Assembly (NCBI GenBank): GCA_963576735.1
Contig: OY755181.1
Location: forward strand, 17,125,261 to 17,189,260
DNA: 64,000 bases
Direction of reading: 5' to 3'
Source of the DNA: Bedellia somnulentella
Lineage: Eukaryota; Arthropoda; Insecta; Lepidoptera; Bedelliidae
The position numbers were made by a program, and so were the translations under genes. Shown here one piece after another: positions 51,340 through 63,707 of the stretch. Position 1 is the first letter of the stretch; each line of letters opens with the position of its first letter. The notes under the pieces are model-generated. The model saw only the letters and a list, made by a program, of their open reading frames with translations. It did not search any database and was not told where the DNA came from.

Positions 51340-51685
51340 TTACTTATGCTCACGCCCCGTTGTTCCTATTGGGGTAGGCAGCGACTATCGATCGCCACTT
51401 CGTACGATCCTGACAAACCTCTCTAGCTTGGTTTACATCCATCAATCTTCTCATACATGCTCTTTTATTCTAAGAATTACCTTCTACGTTAGCTGTATAG
51501 ATCTCTTTCACCAACATACTGTCATCCATCCTCTCTGTGTGCCCAAACCATTACTTATTACTTAACATTCCTTTTTCTATCTTTTTTACAATATCATCTT
51601 TCACACTGCACCTCTCACGAATCACACTATTTCTCATTCGATCACATAACCTAACATTATGAACTACATCTAAGGGACCTCAAGT
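51340..51685 (-). mobile_element. RTE-like LINE 3' fragment
   Basis: GCTCACGCCCCGTTGTTCCT, GGGGTAGGCAGCGACTATCG, then minus-strand coding for RHRVRMR-type and RWFGH-type C-terminal sequence with gaps. Confidence 0.75.
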
Positions 51686-51689
51686 CTAT

Positions 51690-52640
51690 TTCCCACCAAA
51701 TGTCCTTGAACGCCTCAATCTACGACCTGGCGTCACTCAGGTATGTTACCCTGGGATCAGGTACGCCGGTACATCCGAGTCAAACGTACGTAGTTATTTC
51801 TTCCATTTCCTGCATGCCCTGCACAGAGGGCTACCTATAACACCCAAAGTAAATAATTTCCGGTTACAAAGGTCATGTCCCGAGAGTGTAGTTGTGATTA
51901 TGCTAATTTGCCATTTGTAAGATGCTTGTGAAATATATTTTGACTGTTCTGCAGCCAGTTTATGAAGACCAGCATGGATTTCACTAAAGAGCCAAGAAAG
52001 TGCTTTTTGAAAGTAATTTTGCTAATTTATGAACTTGGGTAGTATTGCTCAATCCCTCGATCCACAGGTTCGATCGTTATTTCGTTTTCGATGATTCTTC
52101 TAGAGCGATATACCATGAAGCTATTAACTAAACAGGAGAGAGTACTCACAAAAATATGGTAAACAAAAATGCAATTTATTACCATGCAATAAAGTTAATT
52201 ATCTTTTAAAGACTGTCAAGCAGAGAAACGTCCTAGAACGAGAGCCGTGTGAGAGAGAAGTGTGTCCCGCTCGCACGGTTGCCAGTCGAGATTAAGTTCA
52301 AAGAAAAACAAATTAAACTTATTTATAGGGAGTACTTTATAAGAAGCAGGTTATAAACTGTTCCTTTTTTGTATTTTATTTTAATTATTATTGTCGCCCA
52401 TCGATTTGGAGATAAATAATTGGTTAAGTTTGGCAAAAGGGATATTAATATTTGTCACGGGTATCCCCATCGAAACAAGATAAATGTGGTGTCCACAATT
52501 TATCATCTGTTTGAGTGCTTTGGAGCTTTTATCATTTAATAGTGATAAATATGGGTTCATGTTATGGAACAATAAATAAAATAACCTGTATCATCTCGAA
52601 CTTTACCACATGAATGCATTAAACGACTTGAATTTGGTTT
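51690..52640. other. stretch with no recognised gene
   Basis: A family A 3' scrap is present just beyond (52645-52700). Confidence 0.35.
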
Positions 52641-52805
52641 TGCTCAAAAAGTGGCTGAGGAAATTTTAATTCTCAAGCACTGGCTACCCATTCTTTTATA
52701 ATCTATTAATTAAGAATAAATATGTATAAAAAACACGTTGATTTACCAAAAACAATGTATATATGTAAATATAAGTGTTTTTATAATATATTTTTTTATA
52801 ATGTA

Positions 52806-52977
52806 TGTATATAAATATAACTAATAAATAAAGGAAAGAAAAATTTCGACACAGGTGGGGATCGAACCCGCGACCTCGGGTATACGCCCCCGTCGCTCTG
52901 CCAATTGAGCTACCGTGTCAAAGGCTGCGAGTGCATCAGGTCCCCACATGAGGTTTTCATGAACAAAAACATTCAAA
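52806..52977 (-). mobile_element. family C element
   Basis: ACTAATAAATAAAGGAAAGA left; GGGATCGAACCCGCGACCTC body; inverted right end CCACATGAGGTTTTCATGAA. Lies just upstream of the FKBP gene. Confidence 0.8.
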
Positions 52978-53352
52978 ATATGTAAATATAAGTGTTTTTG
53001 TATCCTTTAGAGGAACTCTTATTAAAACACCAACAGATGGTCACCCTACTTAAAACGAGACACAGTTAGCTAGTTAGCCATCCTTTTTCAGGACACTTTA
53101 GGTCGCCAGCGCGCGTTCCTGTTTAAATAATACTTCCATGCGATATACTAATTATGACAGCGATGTTTGTTTGACTTTTACTGTTAATGCAGCTGTCAGA
53201 TTGGCTGTCAGTCGTCACGTCACTGTCAAATTGAAGTTTGCAGCGCTAGTACAAAGTACATGCGATTCGTAATTTCCAGAAAATTTTCGGCATTCGGCAT
53301 TAAAACGTGCTTTTAACTTTATTTACGCTTTGCATACCAAAAAAATACCAAG

Positions 53353-56300
53353 ATGACGGTTGAACAAGGAGTTGATATCAGCAAGAACCAAGACCGTGGT
53401 GTGTTGAAGAGAATCACTAAAGAAGGCCAGGGCACCGAATTACCTGGTGTTGGTTCTGAAGTTACAGTCCACTACGTTGGGACTCTTCTCGATGGCACCA
53501 AATTTGATTCGAGCAGAGACCGAGATGACCCTTTCAAGTTCTTCTTGGGAAAAGGTAAAGAAATTATAGTTTTACACAATGTAACCTATACGAGTGGGTA
53601 TTACTTTTTTTGTTTGTCATGGGATGATGAGAGAAGCTTCTTATGCCAAATTGTTGAGCTTGAAGAGATGTCTTTATGAGCTGACATTTATTAAACCACG
53701 GCAAATGTCCTGAAGTTTTTTTATTATATTATTTCGTATATTCCCTTTTATCTGACTTTGAAAAGTTTTCAGCATGAATTATTCTTCCCAAAGGTAGATC
53801 CTAGTTTTTTATCTGCCAGGGGAACTAGAAACTGAGTTAAAAAAAAAGAAAACTAAACTTTAAAAAAATTGTCAAACAGTACATGAAACAGCTTTTTGGA
53901 TGTCCATTTGCCCCCCAGAATCTGTTACTGAAACTACCTTCACCTTAAACAAGTATGAGTAATCTATTAGATAGTTCACTTTGTTCTAATTAGTGCAGTT
54001 GTAACTGGATGACTAATAAATAAAGGAAAGAAAAATTTCAACACCAGCGTGAATCAAACCTATGACCTCCTTTATTTATTGGTAATAATCCCTAAATGAG
54101 GTTTTCATGAACAAATATTCTAATTATGGAAGAAGTATATCTAAGATTTCATACTTTAAATACTGTAATCTCCACTCCCTAGGATCTGTGATCAAGGCAT
54201 GGGATATTGGTGTGGCCACTATGAAGAGGGGTGAAATATGTGTGCTGACTTGTGCCCCAGAATATGCTTATGGGGCAGCCGGAAGTCCTCCGAAAATTCC
54301 ACCAAATTCCACACTGCAGTTTGAGGTATGTGTTATGAAGAGGGTTTTTCTTTTTATAATTTAATTGCTCAATATATACTTTATCTGTAGCTAAGATTTT
54401 AGAGCCTATATTCCTTCACACTTATTTTTTAGAATGAAACACATACATACATACATACATACATATTCTCACGCCGTTAGTTCCCATTGGGGTAGGCAGA
54501 GACTATCGATCGCCACTTTGTACGATCCTGGCAAACCTCTCTAGCTTCATTCACATCCATCAGTCTTTTCATACATGCTCTTTTATTCTTCGTACTACGG
54601 ACACCTGCCTTTTTGAGTACATTTTCTATTTGATCCAAATGTGTCCTCCGAGGTCGTCCTCTACTAACATTACCTTCCACATTGGCTCTATAGATATGAA
54701 ACACCATAAGATGAAATCTAAAACCCATGAATATAAATGTATTGCAGTGATGCATTTTATACCATAACATAACATAAACATTCACGCCGAATATCCCCGA
54801 AGGGGTTGGCAGAGGTACTAATACTTCTGAACATCACGTGACTTTGTCATCTGGTGTTCAGAGTACCCACGTTTTGCATGGACAGTGTACTCACGTGATA
54901 GGGGGCAGGCCTATCGCCGTTTTGTACGAATACACTGTCACATGACTAAGTATAACTCAGCCATGTGGGTTTCCTCACGATGTTTTCCCTCACCGTTAAC
55001 AACCATGATAAATTAACCACACATATGTCTTTAGAAAAGACAAATTGGTGTAGGCCCGACCCAGGATTCGAACACTAGTCGTTTGCACGATAACCGAGTG
55101 TTCTACCCACTGGGCTATAACGGTTGTCATTGTCATTTTATACCATAATAATGATAATAAATAAAATAAAAATAACAATCATTTATTTCAGACTATTTTG
55201 TACTTTCCATAGTTTGTTAGTACCAATAAACTTATCACTATGTTAGTAAGAACTTAAAGTAAAACAAAACTAATAATTAAGACAGAAAAAATAAAAAAAT
55301 AAATAAAAAGGGAGACAAAAGCACAACACATAATTAACATTTACAGACATTGAATAAAAGCTAATTTAAATATCGGCCACAAGCAGCACCTGGAACATGT
55401 GCGTGCACACGCACCCAGTGACTGGCGAGTGGACAGTCTGGCCTCGCACTAATCGTCTTCAGGATGATGTTGGAACTTCCACGCATTCGGCGGAACAAGG
55501 AAGCGATCCGCTTTCGTATTACCGCATGAAAGCCATCGGTACGTCCATGTGTGAACATACCTGAAGCGCTACAAAATCGTGGAAGCCGCAACATCACCCT
55601 AAAGGCGTTGTTGTATTGTATGCGAAGGGCGTTGAAAGCTCCCTGCGTATAGCTAACCCACAGATTACACGTATACAGCGTCTGACAGAAGGCTTTAAAA
55701 AGTGTTATTTTCACTGCTGCGCTACACTTTGCAAATCTGCGGGCCAACATGTTGCAGCGAACTGCCATCGCCCTCCTTTCTCTCTCAATGTCAGCATCGT
55801 CCTTCAAATCTTCGGTTACAATATGACCAAGGTATTTGAAAGACGACACCCGAGTGAGAGCCACACCGTTAAGGTTCACCGAGGGCACACTGTCCAGCCC
55901 AGGACCCCTAGCTCGAAACACCATTATCTCACTTTTTTTAACATTATAAAGAAGGCCGTGAGATCCCACATACCTTTCACACACAGAAATCAACTTCCTC
56001 AGTGCAGCGATCGATGGGCTCAGCAACACCATATCATCAGCGTAACTAATGCTGTTTATTAAAAGGCCATCGAGAGAACACCCGACATGTGTGTTGCTGA
56101 GCGCAACGATCAGCTCATTCATGTAGAGGTTGAAGAGTGCAGGAGAGGTTAAGCCTCCCTGCCTTACTCCACACTCCAGCCTGTACTCCTCCGAGAATTG
56201 TCCAAGCCACTTGACCCGGTTAAGCTGATTTTTATACCAATATTTGAAAATATTAATAACCTCCCCCGGTATGCCGCTGTCAGCGAGCTTTGCCCAGAGG

Positions 56301-59300
56301 AGATCGTAGTTCACCAGATCAAATGCCCTAGACAAATCCAGAAACGCAGCGTAGACTGTCGTCTTCCTACCAGTGTAGTACTTGATAATGTGCTTAAGAG
56401 AGGCAATCGCACATTCGGTCGATAACCCAGGGCGGAAACCGAACTGGGCATCGTGAAGCCTAATATATTGCGTTAACTGTCTCTCAAGCAAACCATCAAG
56501 CACCTTAGCTGTGATAGTGGCTAATGAGATCGGTCGATAATTCGTCTTGTCAGAGATGTCTCCAATAATAAGAGCATATGATAGAGATAGGTATTATGTT
56601 GGTTCTACAAATTAAAAGGTTAGCTCTCAAAACAATGTGCCAAGTTTTGTTTAACCAAAGGGAGTACAGGGGTAGAATAACTGGCTCATTTTGGGTTCAT
56701 TCAACACTGTTTACTCTGTATTCTGAAAACACAAAAATAAATAACTAATTGAAAGAATAATTTTAGTTTTAAGATATATTTTAACTTGCTTACACGCCAA
56801 TAAATTGTGGTGTTTGTTGATGAAATTAGTTATAACAATCCATTTAATGCATTATTTGTTGCTAAAATAATATTTTCTTGCATTATTTTAAATTTCAGTA
56901 CTTTATGCTTTGATCATATATACCAATGATACACCAACAAAGCACGGAAAACGGGCCAAACAGTGCTTATTTATATGATAAGCACTGTTTCACTGACAGT
57001 TGCATGCTAGATGTTGCAATAAATAATAGGTCTGTGGGAACAGCTGAGATATACTGGCCAGTACACCCTGCTGTGTACCAACTTAGAATTTGTATTTATG
57101 TTTAGCTAGAGAAACATTTCGATACCGCGTTGTACGATTTTTTATGACGCTGCTAGTATGCGTGTGAGTTCGCCGTCTAGCGGTCGCCACAGTACTCCCC
57201 TCCTAGTCGATAGACGATATCGAAGAGCTAGGAGGTACCTGTTACCAATAGTAGAGAGGGACTAGTGTGCGAGCGAGTTCGCCGTCTAGTAGTAGAGTGC
57301 AGTGTGAGCAGTGAGGCAGAGTAGCGTGCCAGTAGATGCTCGGTAGGATGAGTCGAGTAGTTTGGTAAGGTAAGCGAGGAGTGTAAGATGTGGGTAGATT
57401 GAGAAATGTAGTAGAAAGATTCGTCATGTTGTTGTTGGGGGTCACCACTGTGGGAACAGCAACGATATACTGGCCAGTACACCCTGCTGTGTACCAGCTT
57501 AGAATTTGTATTTATGTTTAGCTTGAGAAACATTTCGATACCGCGTTGTACGATTTTTTATGACGCTGCTTGTGTGCGTGTGAGTTCGCCGTCTAGCGGT
57601 CGCCACAGGTCTTAAGAAAATGTGTTAAGATCGATAATTGGCCTAGACCTCGCCTTTATAACATACCCTTTGTATATTATAAATCGATAAAGGACATCAA
57701 ACTAAACAACTTTGCCCATGGAATGCCTATCTAAAATATTGTTATTATCTAAATATTTAATAATGAAAAATATCATATACCTAGTTCAAACTGAGAATGT
57801 ATAGAATGAGATTCTTTGCTTCAGTGAAAATAAGAAATAAAATAAAAAAAAAATCTGATCTATGCTTTTTGCTCTGTAAACAAAAACATAACTTCTTTTC
57901 GTATTTTCCAGTTCAATCGCTCGCTTACCGGTTTATTTTCATGATATTATTTTTCAACGACGATCAATACAACTGGAAAATACCGAAAGAAGTTATATTT
58001 ATGTTTAAAGAGCAAAAAGCATAGATCAGATGTTTTTATTTTTTATTTCTTATTTTCACTGAAGCAAAGAATCTCATTCTATACATTCTCAGTTTGAACT
58101 AGGTATATGATATTTTTCATTATTAAATATTTAGATAATAACAATATTTTAGATAGGCATTCCATGGGCAAAGTTGTTTAGTTTGATGTCCTTTATAGAT
58201 TTATAATATAAAAAGGGTATGTTATAAAAGCGAGGTCTAGGCCAATTGTAGAAAAACAAATATTTAATTGACAAATTGGAGAACTACTGGCATATCAGAA
58301 AAAAACTAGTTGTTCGGACTGCCACATATAGGCAGGCTACTGATGAAATTTAATATGTAATTATCCAAACAAAATCATTTTATAGAATAGCGTACAAAAA
58401 AATGTAACAAAAATAACCTTGAATATAAAAATATCAGTATTCTCAATCTAAGTGTCACCACTTCCTTTGTGTGGTTATTGTTAACATTAATAATCTATTT
58501 GCCTATCTCTTTATGTGGTTTAGAGTAGCACACTATCTTGTCCTTGCCATCTCTGAACTTTTGGCCTGATTGTCAGTGTTGAGTAGTTTCGTTAGTTTAA
58601 GATTTTATCAAAACGCATTGAAGTTCAAATGCCTATACATGAATTAGTACATTGTTTACTTTAAATTTGCATATTAAGTACTTTGGAACAATGATTGCAA
58701 AATTTAACCTTTTAGCAAATAATAAAAACCAAAACAAAAGTTGAGATATGTAGGAGGTGTAGGTAACATCAGCTTATTTGAAAAGATAGATATTCTTATA
58801 TATTCAAAAAGGCTGGCGTCCGAAGTATGAAGAATAAAAGAGCATGTATAAAAAGATTGATGGATGTAAACGAAGCTAGAGAGGTTTGTCAGGATCGTAC
58901 GAAGTGGCGATCGATAGTCTCTGCCTACCCCAATGGGAATTAATGGCGTGAGTATATGTATGTATATTCTTTAAAGATATCACAAACACACACATACACA
59001 CAGCCCATATATGTTCCCGCCAAGCGGCTCGAGCCTACCTTATATAGGGTGATGTGCAAGCGCTTAACCGCACGACCACGGAGGCAGTACCATATATTTA
59101 AAATATGTAATACACAAAAAATAACATTGAAGACTAGGATACCCCTTTATATCCATCATGTAAATTCTTCGGCTTAGAATAGCACTACCCCGTTTCTACC
59201 GATGGGTGTACGTAAGAGGCGACTAACGGTATTGGGGCTTTTAAGGGATTTTTGGGCGATGCGGTTGGAGACCCATCACCAACATCCTTTACTTTGCCAT

Positions 59301-62300
59301 CTTTTCCCCACTCAATTTTCCAAAGGTGGCTGAGGGATTTCTAATTCCTTAGCTCTGGCTACCCTTTCTAAGGATTTATAGCCGTGAGTATATGTATGTA
59401 TGTAAATTCTTTCATCTCTGAGCGACATTAGAAACCGCGACCCCAAATCCGAAAACTAGTGACCTACCGACTAGGCCACAGACGTCGTCAAAGCTTATCA
59501 TCATAAAGATCTATCGTATCAGATCATAGCCTAGGGCGGCGCAGTGACAAATGGCAATCGCGAAGTGTCTGAATCCAAAAAAGGGGTAGCCAGAGCTTTG
59601 CTATTAAAAATTCGTAAGCTAATCTTAGCAATTGAATGAGGAAAATATAGTAAACTAAAACTAAACCATATTCCTAAATTTTGTTTCAGATCGAAATGAT
59701 TGACTGGGAGTTGGAAGACCTTAGTCCAGGAAAGAACAAGAGCATCCTTCGTAGTGTCATTGAGAAGGGAGAAGGTCTTGATACACCTAACGATGGTGCT
59801 CTTGTCACAGGTATGTGGAAATATTTTCAATCTTCATATATTATTTGCATTAGCTGCCATGTTATTGCAAGAGTCGTTGAGCCATATCATTTTCATATGT
59901 CCCACTTAATGGTACAAGGATTTGCACATTTCGATATCTCTCCATCTTACGAACCTGTTCATAAAGCCCCAACTATAGAAAGCCAAGTAGCAAAGCTTAA
60001 CTTGTGACTGTACAGTGATGTGCCCAGCAGGTTTTTAACATATTATAATGTCGTACCTGATTGTACCGAATAATTTATTGTTAAAACAATCGTAATTGGT
60101 TAAGGTAACTCACAGATAACTTCCTACATGATTAACCACTTGATCATATAAGTACATTCTCCGGACCAAATTTTTCAACATTCAAACAACAAAACCACCA
60201 AAATAATTTTAATAGTTGACTAATACTCGCGAACTAAGAATAGTTGGCGATGAGTTTCCAACCACCTCATGGATATCCCGCCTCTCGAGAGAGGGGCGGG
60301 GGGTATCTCAGACTCTTACTGACTAAAACCCCCCGGTTTTGGTGCTGCTGGCCCTGCGGCCTATGCGGCGTCACCATTACTTTTGTGTTGCCGAGTGGCT
60401 GAAGGCCGCCCTGGCGCGGCAAAGGAGTTTACCTAAGCTAAGTCGGGTAGGGTCTCGCAGTTGTAGTGCGCTTGTCCTTTTAAATACAAATTTTGTGGTA
60501 TAAAAGCGCTCTCTCTTTCACATCTTCAAAGTTTCGTATCTCTATCTCTCTCTAACCGCCGAGCTCACGATATAATATCTTGCGTTCTACGGTCTTTGTA
60601 TCCTCTGTCGCCAATGCTTTTGTAACACTAAAAGACAATTAAACAAGTAATTCATTTTCTTTACAGTGGACTTAGAAGGTCAACTAGAAAATGGGACAGT
60701 GTTTGACAAACGTACAGGCGTGACTTTCACACTAGGCGAGGGTCCCGAACATAACATTTGCGATGGAATCGAACGTGCCTTAGAAAAGTTCCTCAAGGGA
60801 GAAAAGTCCAAACTTATCATCAAGCCAAAATTCGCTTTCAAAGCCGAAGGCAACAAAGATTTGAATGTCCCACCAAATTCAGTGGTCCATTATACAGTAC
60901 AATTGACTAACTTTGAAAGGGCCAAGGAGGCCTGGTCGATGGATGGCGATGAGAAGTTGGACCAAGCCAAGATATTCAAGGAGAAAGGCACCAACTTCTT
61001 TAAGAAGAGCAAATTCGAAACTGCCATTAAGATGTATAAGAAAATTATTTCGTTGATTGACAGTAAGTTTTTTTGGAATGTTTTCTGTTTCTCTTTATGT
61101 TTATTTGTGATGCGAAAAATAACTAGAATTTTATGAGAAAATAGCGCAGACGGAGGAGTATTACCTTAGATCATGTTAGCCCCTTAAAAGGTGCAATTGC
61201 CTGTGAATAATTAACAATACATGTCTAAGTAACATCCAAGCCTGAGAAACTCATTTATAATTAAATCTTTTTGTTCATGAAAACCTCATGTGGGGATTAT
61301 TACTAATAAATAAAGGAAAGAAAAATTTCGACACAGGCGGGAATCGAACCCGCGACCTCGGGTATACGCCCCCGTCGCTCTTGCCAATTGAGCTACGGTG
61401 TCAATGGCTGCCAGCGCGAAATTCTTCTATCCTTTATTTCTTTTACACGTTTTAGTAGTGTTTGCGTTTCCTATGTAAACAAACGTAAAAAAAAAACGGA
61501 GGTAGGAAACGCAAACACTACTAAAACGTGTAAAAGAAATAAAGGATAGAAGAATTTCGCGCTGGCAGCCATTGACACGGTAGCTCAATTGGCAAGAGCG
61601 ACGGGGGCGTATACCTGAGGTCGCGGTTTCGAATCCCGCCTGTGTCGAAATTTTTCTTTCCTTTATTTATTCTTTATTTATTAGAAACACATTTATATTC
61701 ATTACATAAATATTGCTCGAGACCTAGAAGCTAGTAGACCTATATTCATTTTTATTCTTTGCAGAAATTCCCGAGGACACCACCGAAACTGAAGATGTCA
61801 GATCTAAAGCTAAAGACCTCCTTCTATCTACCTATCTTAACCTTGCCTTAGTGTATTTGAAAGTAACACCAGTCCATTACTATGAGGTCAAAGACTACTG
61901 TACGAAGGCCCTCCAAATAGACCCAAGCAATGTTAAAGGTCTATTCCGTAGAGGTCAAGCTTTTCTGGGCATTGGAGAGGCTGAGAATGCAATTGAAGAT
62001 TTCCAAAAAGTACTGGAAGCTGAACCCCAAAACAAGGTAACATTTTTGAGGAAATACGAAATGTTGACATATCACATGTAAAGAAAATTCTTGTAAAATG
62101 TTCTAAACTCACATTCATATTTGTAAAAATGTTAGTAGTATGCAAAAAACCGCATAGCATTACGACTTTTGAACAAAGAAACTAAAACTTACCAGCTTTT
62201 CAATCGACCTTCAAAGTCTTAAGAATAAAATATTTTCTAAAGTCTTACTAATTAGCCTTACATCATCGTAGACACTCAGAGATATCCAATATGTACAACC

Positions 62301-63245
62301 AGCTCTAACCACACTCATAATTTCTTTTTTTTTAAATTGGCTTCATGTCACTGTTTCTTGCAAATGGTTGTATAAATTTATACGCCTGTAACATTTGAAC
62401 AACTGTTTGAACTTGAATCACCTGTATAATTAGTTGGATGGAACTATTATCGAAGAATTGCTATTGCTTGTATTGATTATATCTGTGCTTTGTACATCTA
62501 GTTGAAAAATGATGTTTACTTTTTGTTACGGAAGTCGAGAATTACCTGAAGTTCTTTAAATATTAATTCTTATTTTAATATTTTTGTTTAGGCTGCCGCC
62601 AACCAGTTGGTGATATCTCGAAACACGCTCCAAAAGCAGAAACAGAAGGAGAAGCAGATGTACGCGAACATGTTTGACAAGTTCGCCAAACACGACACGG
62701 AGGTAAAAGGTAGTTTATGAAATACACCAATCACCCGTTTTGTGGGATCATCATCATCATTATCACTCATATGTTTAAAAGTTCGAAAGACTGATACCAA
62801 TAAAAAAAATAGAAAAAAGTATGAAATCACCTAACATTACTAGGTGTATAAAAATACGGGGTTTTGCTAGCAATCACGAAATCCCCTTGGCCTTGTATTA
62901 GAAGAAACAACTAAAACACCATAACTGACCAATGTCACATATTGAAAAATTGCATAGTTACAAATCTCTTACAACAAAATTTTACCAACTCCTTTAAAAT
63001 TCATCAAATCATATACCATTCCATTGCAATAAATATGCATTTCTAAAAACCAAATATTGCAATTTCAGATGGAGAAAATAAGAGCTAAGAACGAAGTAGA
63101 CGTAATTGGTGAGAAGGTAGGGGAATGGGGGGCTGGCGAGGGCGAGTGGACTGACCAACAGCGGGCTAGGGAACCCACCGAATTTGAGAAAGAGAACCCT
63201 AATATTCTCCTGCTAGACACAGAGGGACAGTTCAAAAACATGTGA
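53353..63245 (+). CDS. FKBP59: FKBP-type peptidyl-prolyl isomerase with TPR (FKBP52/FKBP59-like), 7 exons
   Basis: Exons 53353-53554, 54183-54325, 59690-59810, 60667-61062, 61765-62036, 62592-62702, 63069-63245; all junctions are GT/AG and phases agree, giving about 473 aa. FKBP domain 1 (about residues 30-120) keeps the active-pocket residues (HYVGT, KFDSS, VIKAW, YAYG). Domain 2 (about 145-240) has Ile where the pocket Trp sits (ICDGIERAL), as in catalytically weak FK2 domains. Three TPR repeats (about 255-385) keep the Lys/Asn/Asn/Lys/Arg pattern of an Hsp90 carboxylate clamp ([22 protein letters not shown]). A charged tail ([14 protein letters not shown]) follows. Family role: Hsp90 co-chaperone and immunophilin in the cytosol. 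Intron 2 (5.4 kb) carries LINE, SINE and TRIM insertions. The gene symbol follows the insect orthologue by domain architecture. Confidence 0.93.
54010..54115. mobile_element. family C mini-copy with inverted ends
   Basis: AAATAAAGGAAAGAAAAATT left, CTTTATTTATTGGTAATAAT then GAGGTTTTCATGAAC right; tRNA-like centre reduced. In FKBP intron 1. Confidence 0.7.
54440..54692 (-). mobile_element. RTE-like LINE 3' fragment
   Basis: (CATA)n tail then minus-strand frame ending [11 protein letters not shown] (54477 onward). In FKBP intron 2. Confidence 0.85.
54763..55132 (-). mobile_element. family B SINE, minus strand
   Basis: AACATAACATAAACATTCAC start; tRNA-like head at right (ACCCACTGGGCTATAACGGT). 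Confidence 0.82.
55150..56590 (-). mobile_element. Jockey/CR1-group LINE, 5' truncated
   Basis: Contains the RT frame below plus a ~200-bp AT-rich 3' end with TTATTATCATTATT-type tail. The frame continues upstream of its first Met ([19 protein letters not shown]) to about 56580, where the element is truncated. Confidence 0.85.
55361..56503 (-). CDS. reverse transcriptase of LINE (380 aa, partial)
   Basis: RT motifs: [10 protein letters not shown] (20-29), [13 protein letters not shown] (52-64), [20 protein letters not shown] (111-130) and catalytic YADD (154-157), then [11 protein letters not shown] and the thumb region. The frame is open throughout, so the insertion is fairly young. The N-terminal endonuclease is absent. 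It sits antisense in FKBP intron 2. Clade placement is by motif resemblance. Confidence 0.85.
   Translation of the reverse strand: MLDGLLERQLTQYIRLHDAQFGFRPGLSTECAIASLKHIIKYYTGRKTTVYAAFLDLSRAFDLVNYDLLWAKLADSGIPGEVINIFKYWYKNQLNRVKWLGQFSEEYRLECGVRQGGLTSPALFNLYMNELIVALSNTHVGCSLDGLLINSISYADDMVLLSPSIAALRKLISVCERYVGSHGLLYNVKKSEIMVFRARGPGLDSVPSVNLNGVALTRVSSFKYLGHIVTEDLKDDADIERERRAMAVRCNMLARRFAKCSAAVKITLFKAFCQTLYTCNLWVSYTQGAFNALRIQYNNAFRVMLRLPRFCSASGMFTHGRTDGFHAVIRKRIASLFRRMRGSSNIILKTISARPDCPLASHWVRVHAHVPGAACGRYLN
57033..57607 (-). mobile_element. TRIM (small LTR retrotransposon without genes)
   Basis: Two 159-bp LTRs (57033-57191, 57449-57607), TG...CA ends, flanked by the 4-bp duplication GGTC (57029-57032, 57608-57611). 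On the minus strand a TGGTGACCCCCAAC primer-binding-like site follows the 5' LTR by one base, and an AGGAGGGGAG purine tract precedes the 3' LTR. The 257-bp interior has no retroviral-type gene. Confidence 0.88.
57636..58249. mobile_element. fold-back element (large palindrome)
   Basis: About 260-bp arms: AATTGGCCTAGACCTCGC at left and GCGAGGTCTAGGCCAATT at right; nearly identical through CAAACTGAGAATGTATAGAA. Central loop about 57900-57970. Confidence 0.9.
58803..58962 (+). mobile_element. RTE-like LINE 3' fragment
   Basis: AAAGGCTGGCGTCCGAAGTA ... TGCCTACCCCAATGGGAATT, GGCGTGAGTATATGTATG. Confidence 0.82.
59166..59404 (+). mobile_element. family A element, 5' truncated
   Basis: Begins TCGGCTTAGAATAGCACTAC; ends GCCGTGAGTATATGTATG. 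In FKBP intron 2, 290 bp before exon 3. Confidence 0.78.
60240..60470. repeat. GC-rich repeat fragment in FKBP intron 3
   Basis: Holds CTCAGACTCTTACTGACTAA and a CCGCCTCTCGAGAGAGGGGCGG hairpin region (60280-60301). It resembles insect LINE ends, without a decisive motif. Confidence 0.4.
61268..61690. mobile_element. family C head-to-head inverted pair
   Basis: Minus copy 61268-61478 and plus copy 61496-61690 mirror each other around AAACAAACGTAAAAAAAAAA. Each has a tRNA-like body (GCCAATTGAGCTACGGTGTC; GACACGGTAGCTCAATTGGC). In FKBP intron 4. Confidence 0.85.
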
Positions 63246-63701
63246 GCTTCGGCCATCTTGAAATCCGCCATTTTGAATGGCAGAAATCCAAAATGGCGAA
63301 GATTTTGCAAATATGTTTGTACCTTTTGTATCGCTGGTTTCTTATGATTGGATCACCTTCACGTGTTCAATTTATGATAAGGTTTTGAGAACGGAACAAA
63401 TAATTTTGCGCCTCTTTAGATTTATGAAATTGCAAGTTCTCTTAATCTTCTCAAGTCTTTAAATAAAGCAATATTAAGTAATAAATCAGCTAAGCTGTCT
63501 CTCTTTTAGTTTAGTACTTATTTCGAATGATTTTTTTTACCAAATCGATCTCTTTAATGTATTTCGTGGCCATTTTGTTTTGTCATGCATTTCGATTTTC
63601 CTATCATTCCGTGTTTTTAAGGCTGTGCAATAATGTCCACTCGTCGGTATTTTTTTTTACAACAAATGTATACTTTAACAACTGTACCACAAGTCATGAG
63701 C

Positions 63702-63707
63702 AATAAA
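63702..63707 (+). terminator. polyadenylation signal of the FKBP gene
   Basis: AATAAA about 460 bp after the stop codon at 63243-63245. Another AATAAA-like motif occurs near 63463, so two 3' ends are possible. Confidence 0.55.

Noticed and set aside
55616..56062. 148-aa plus-strand frame
   Set aside because: Antisense shadow of the LINE reverse transcriptase on the minus strand.
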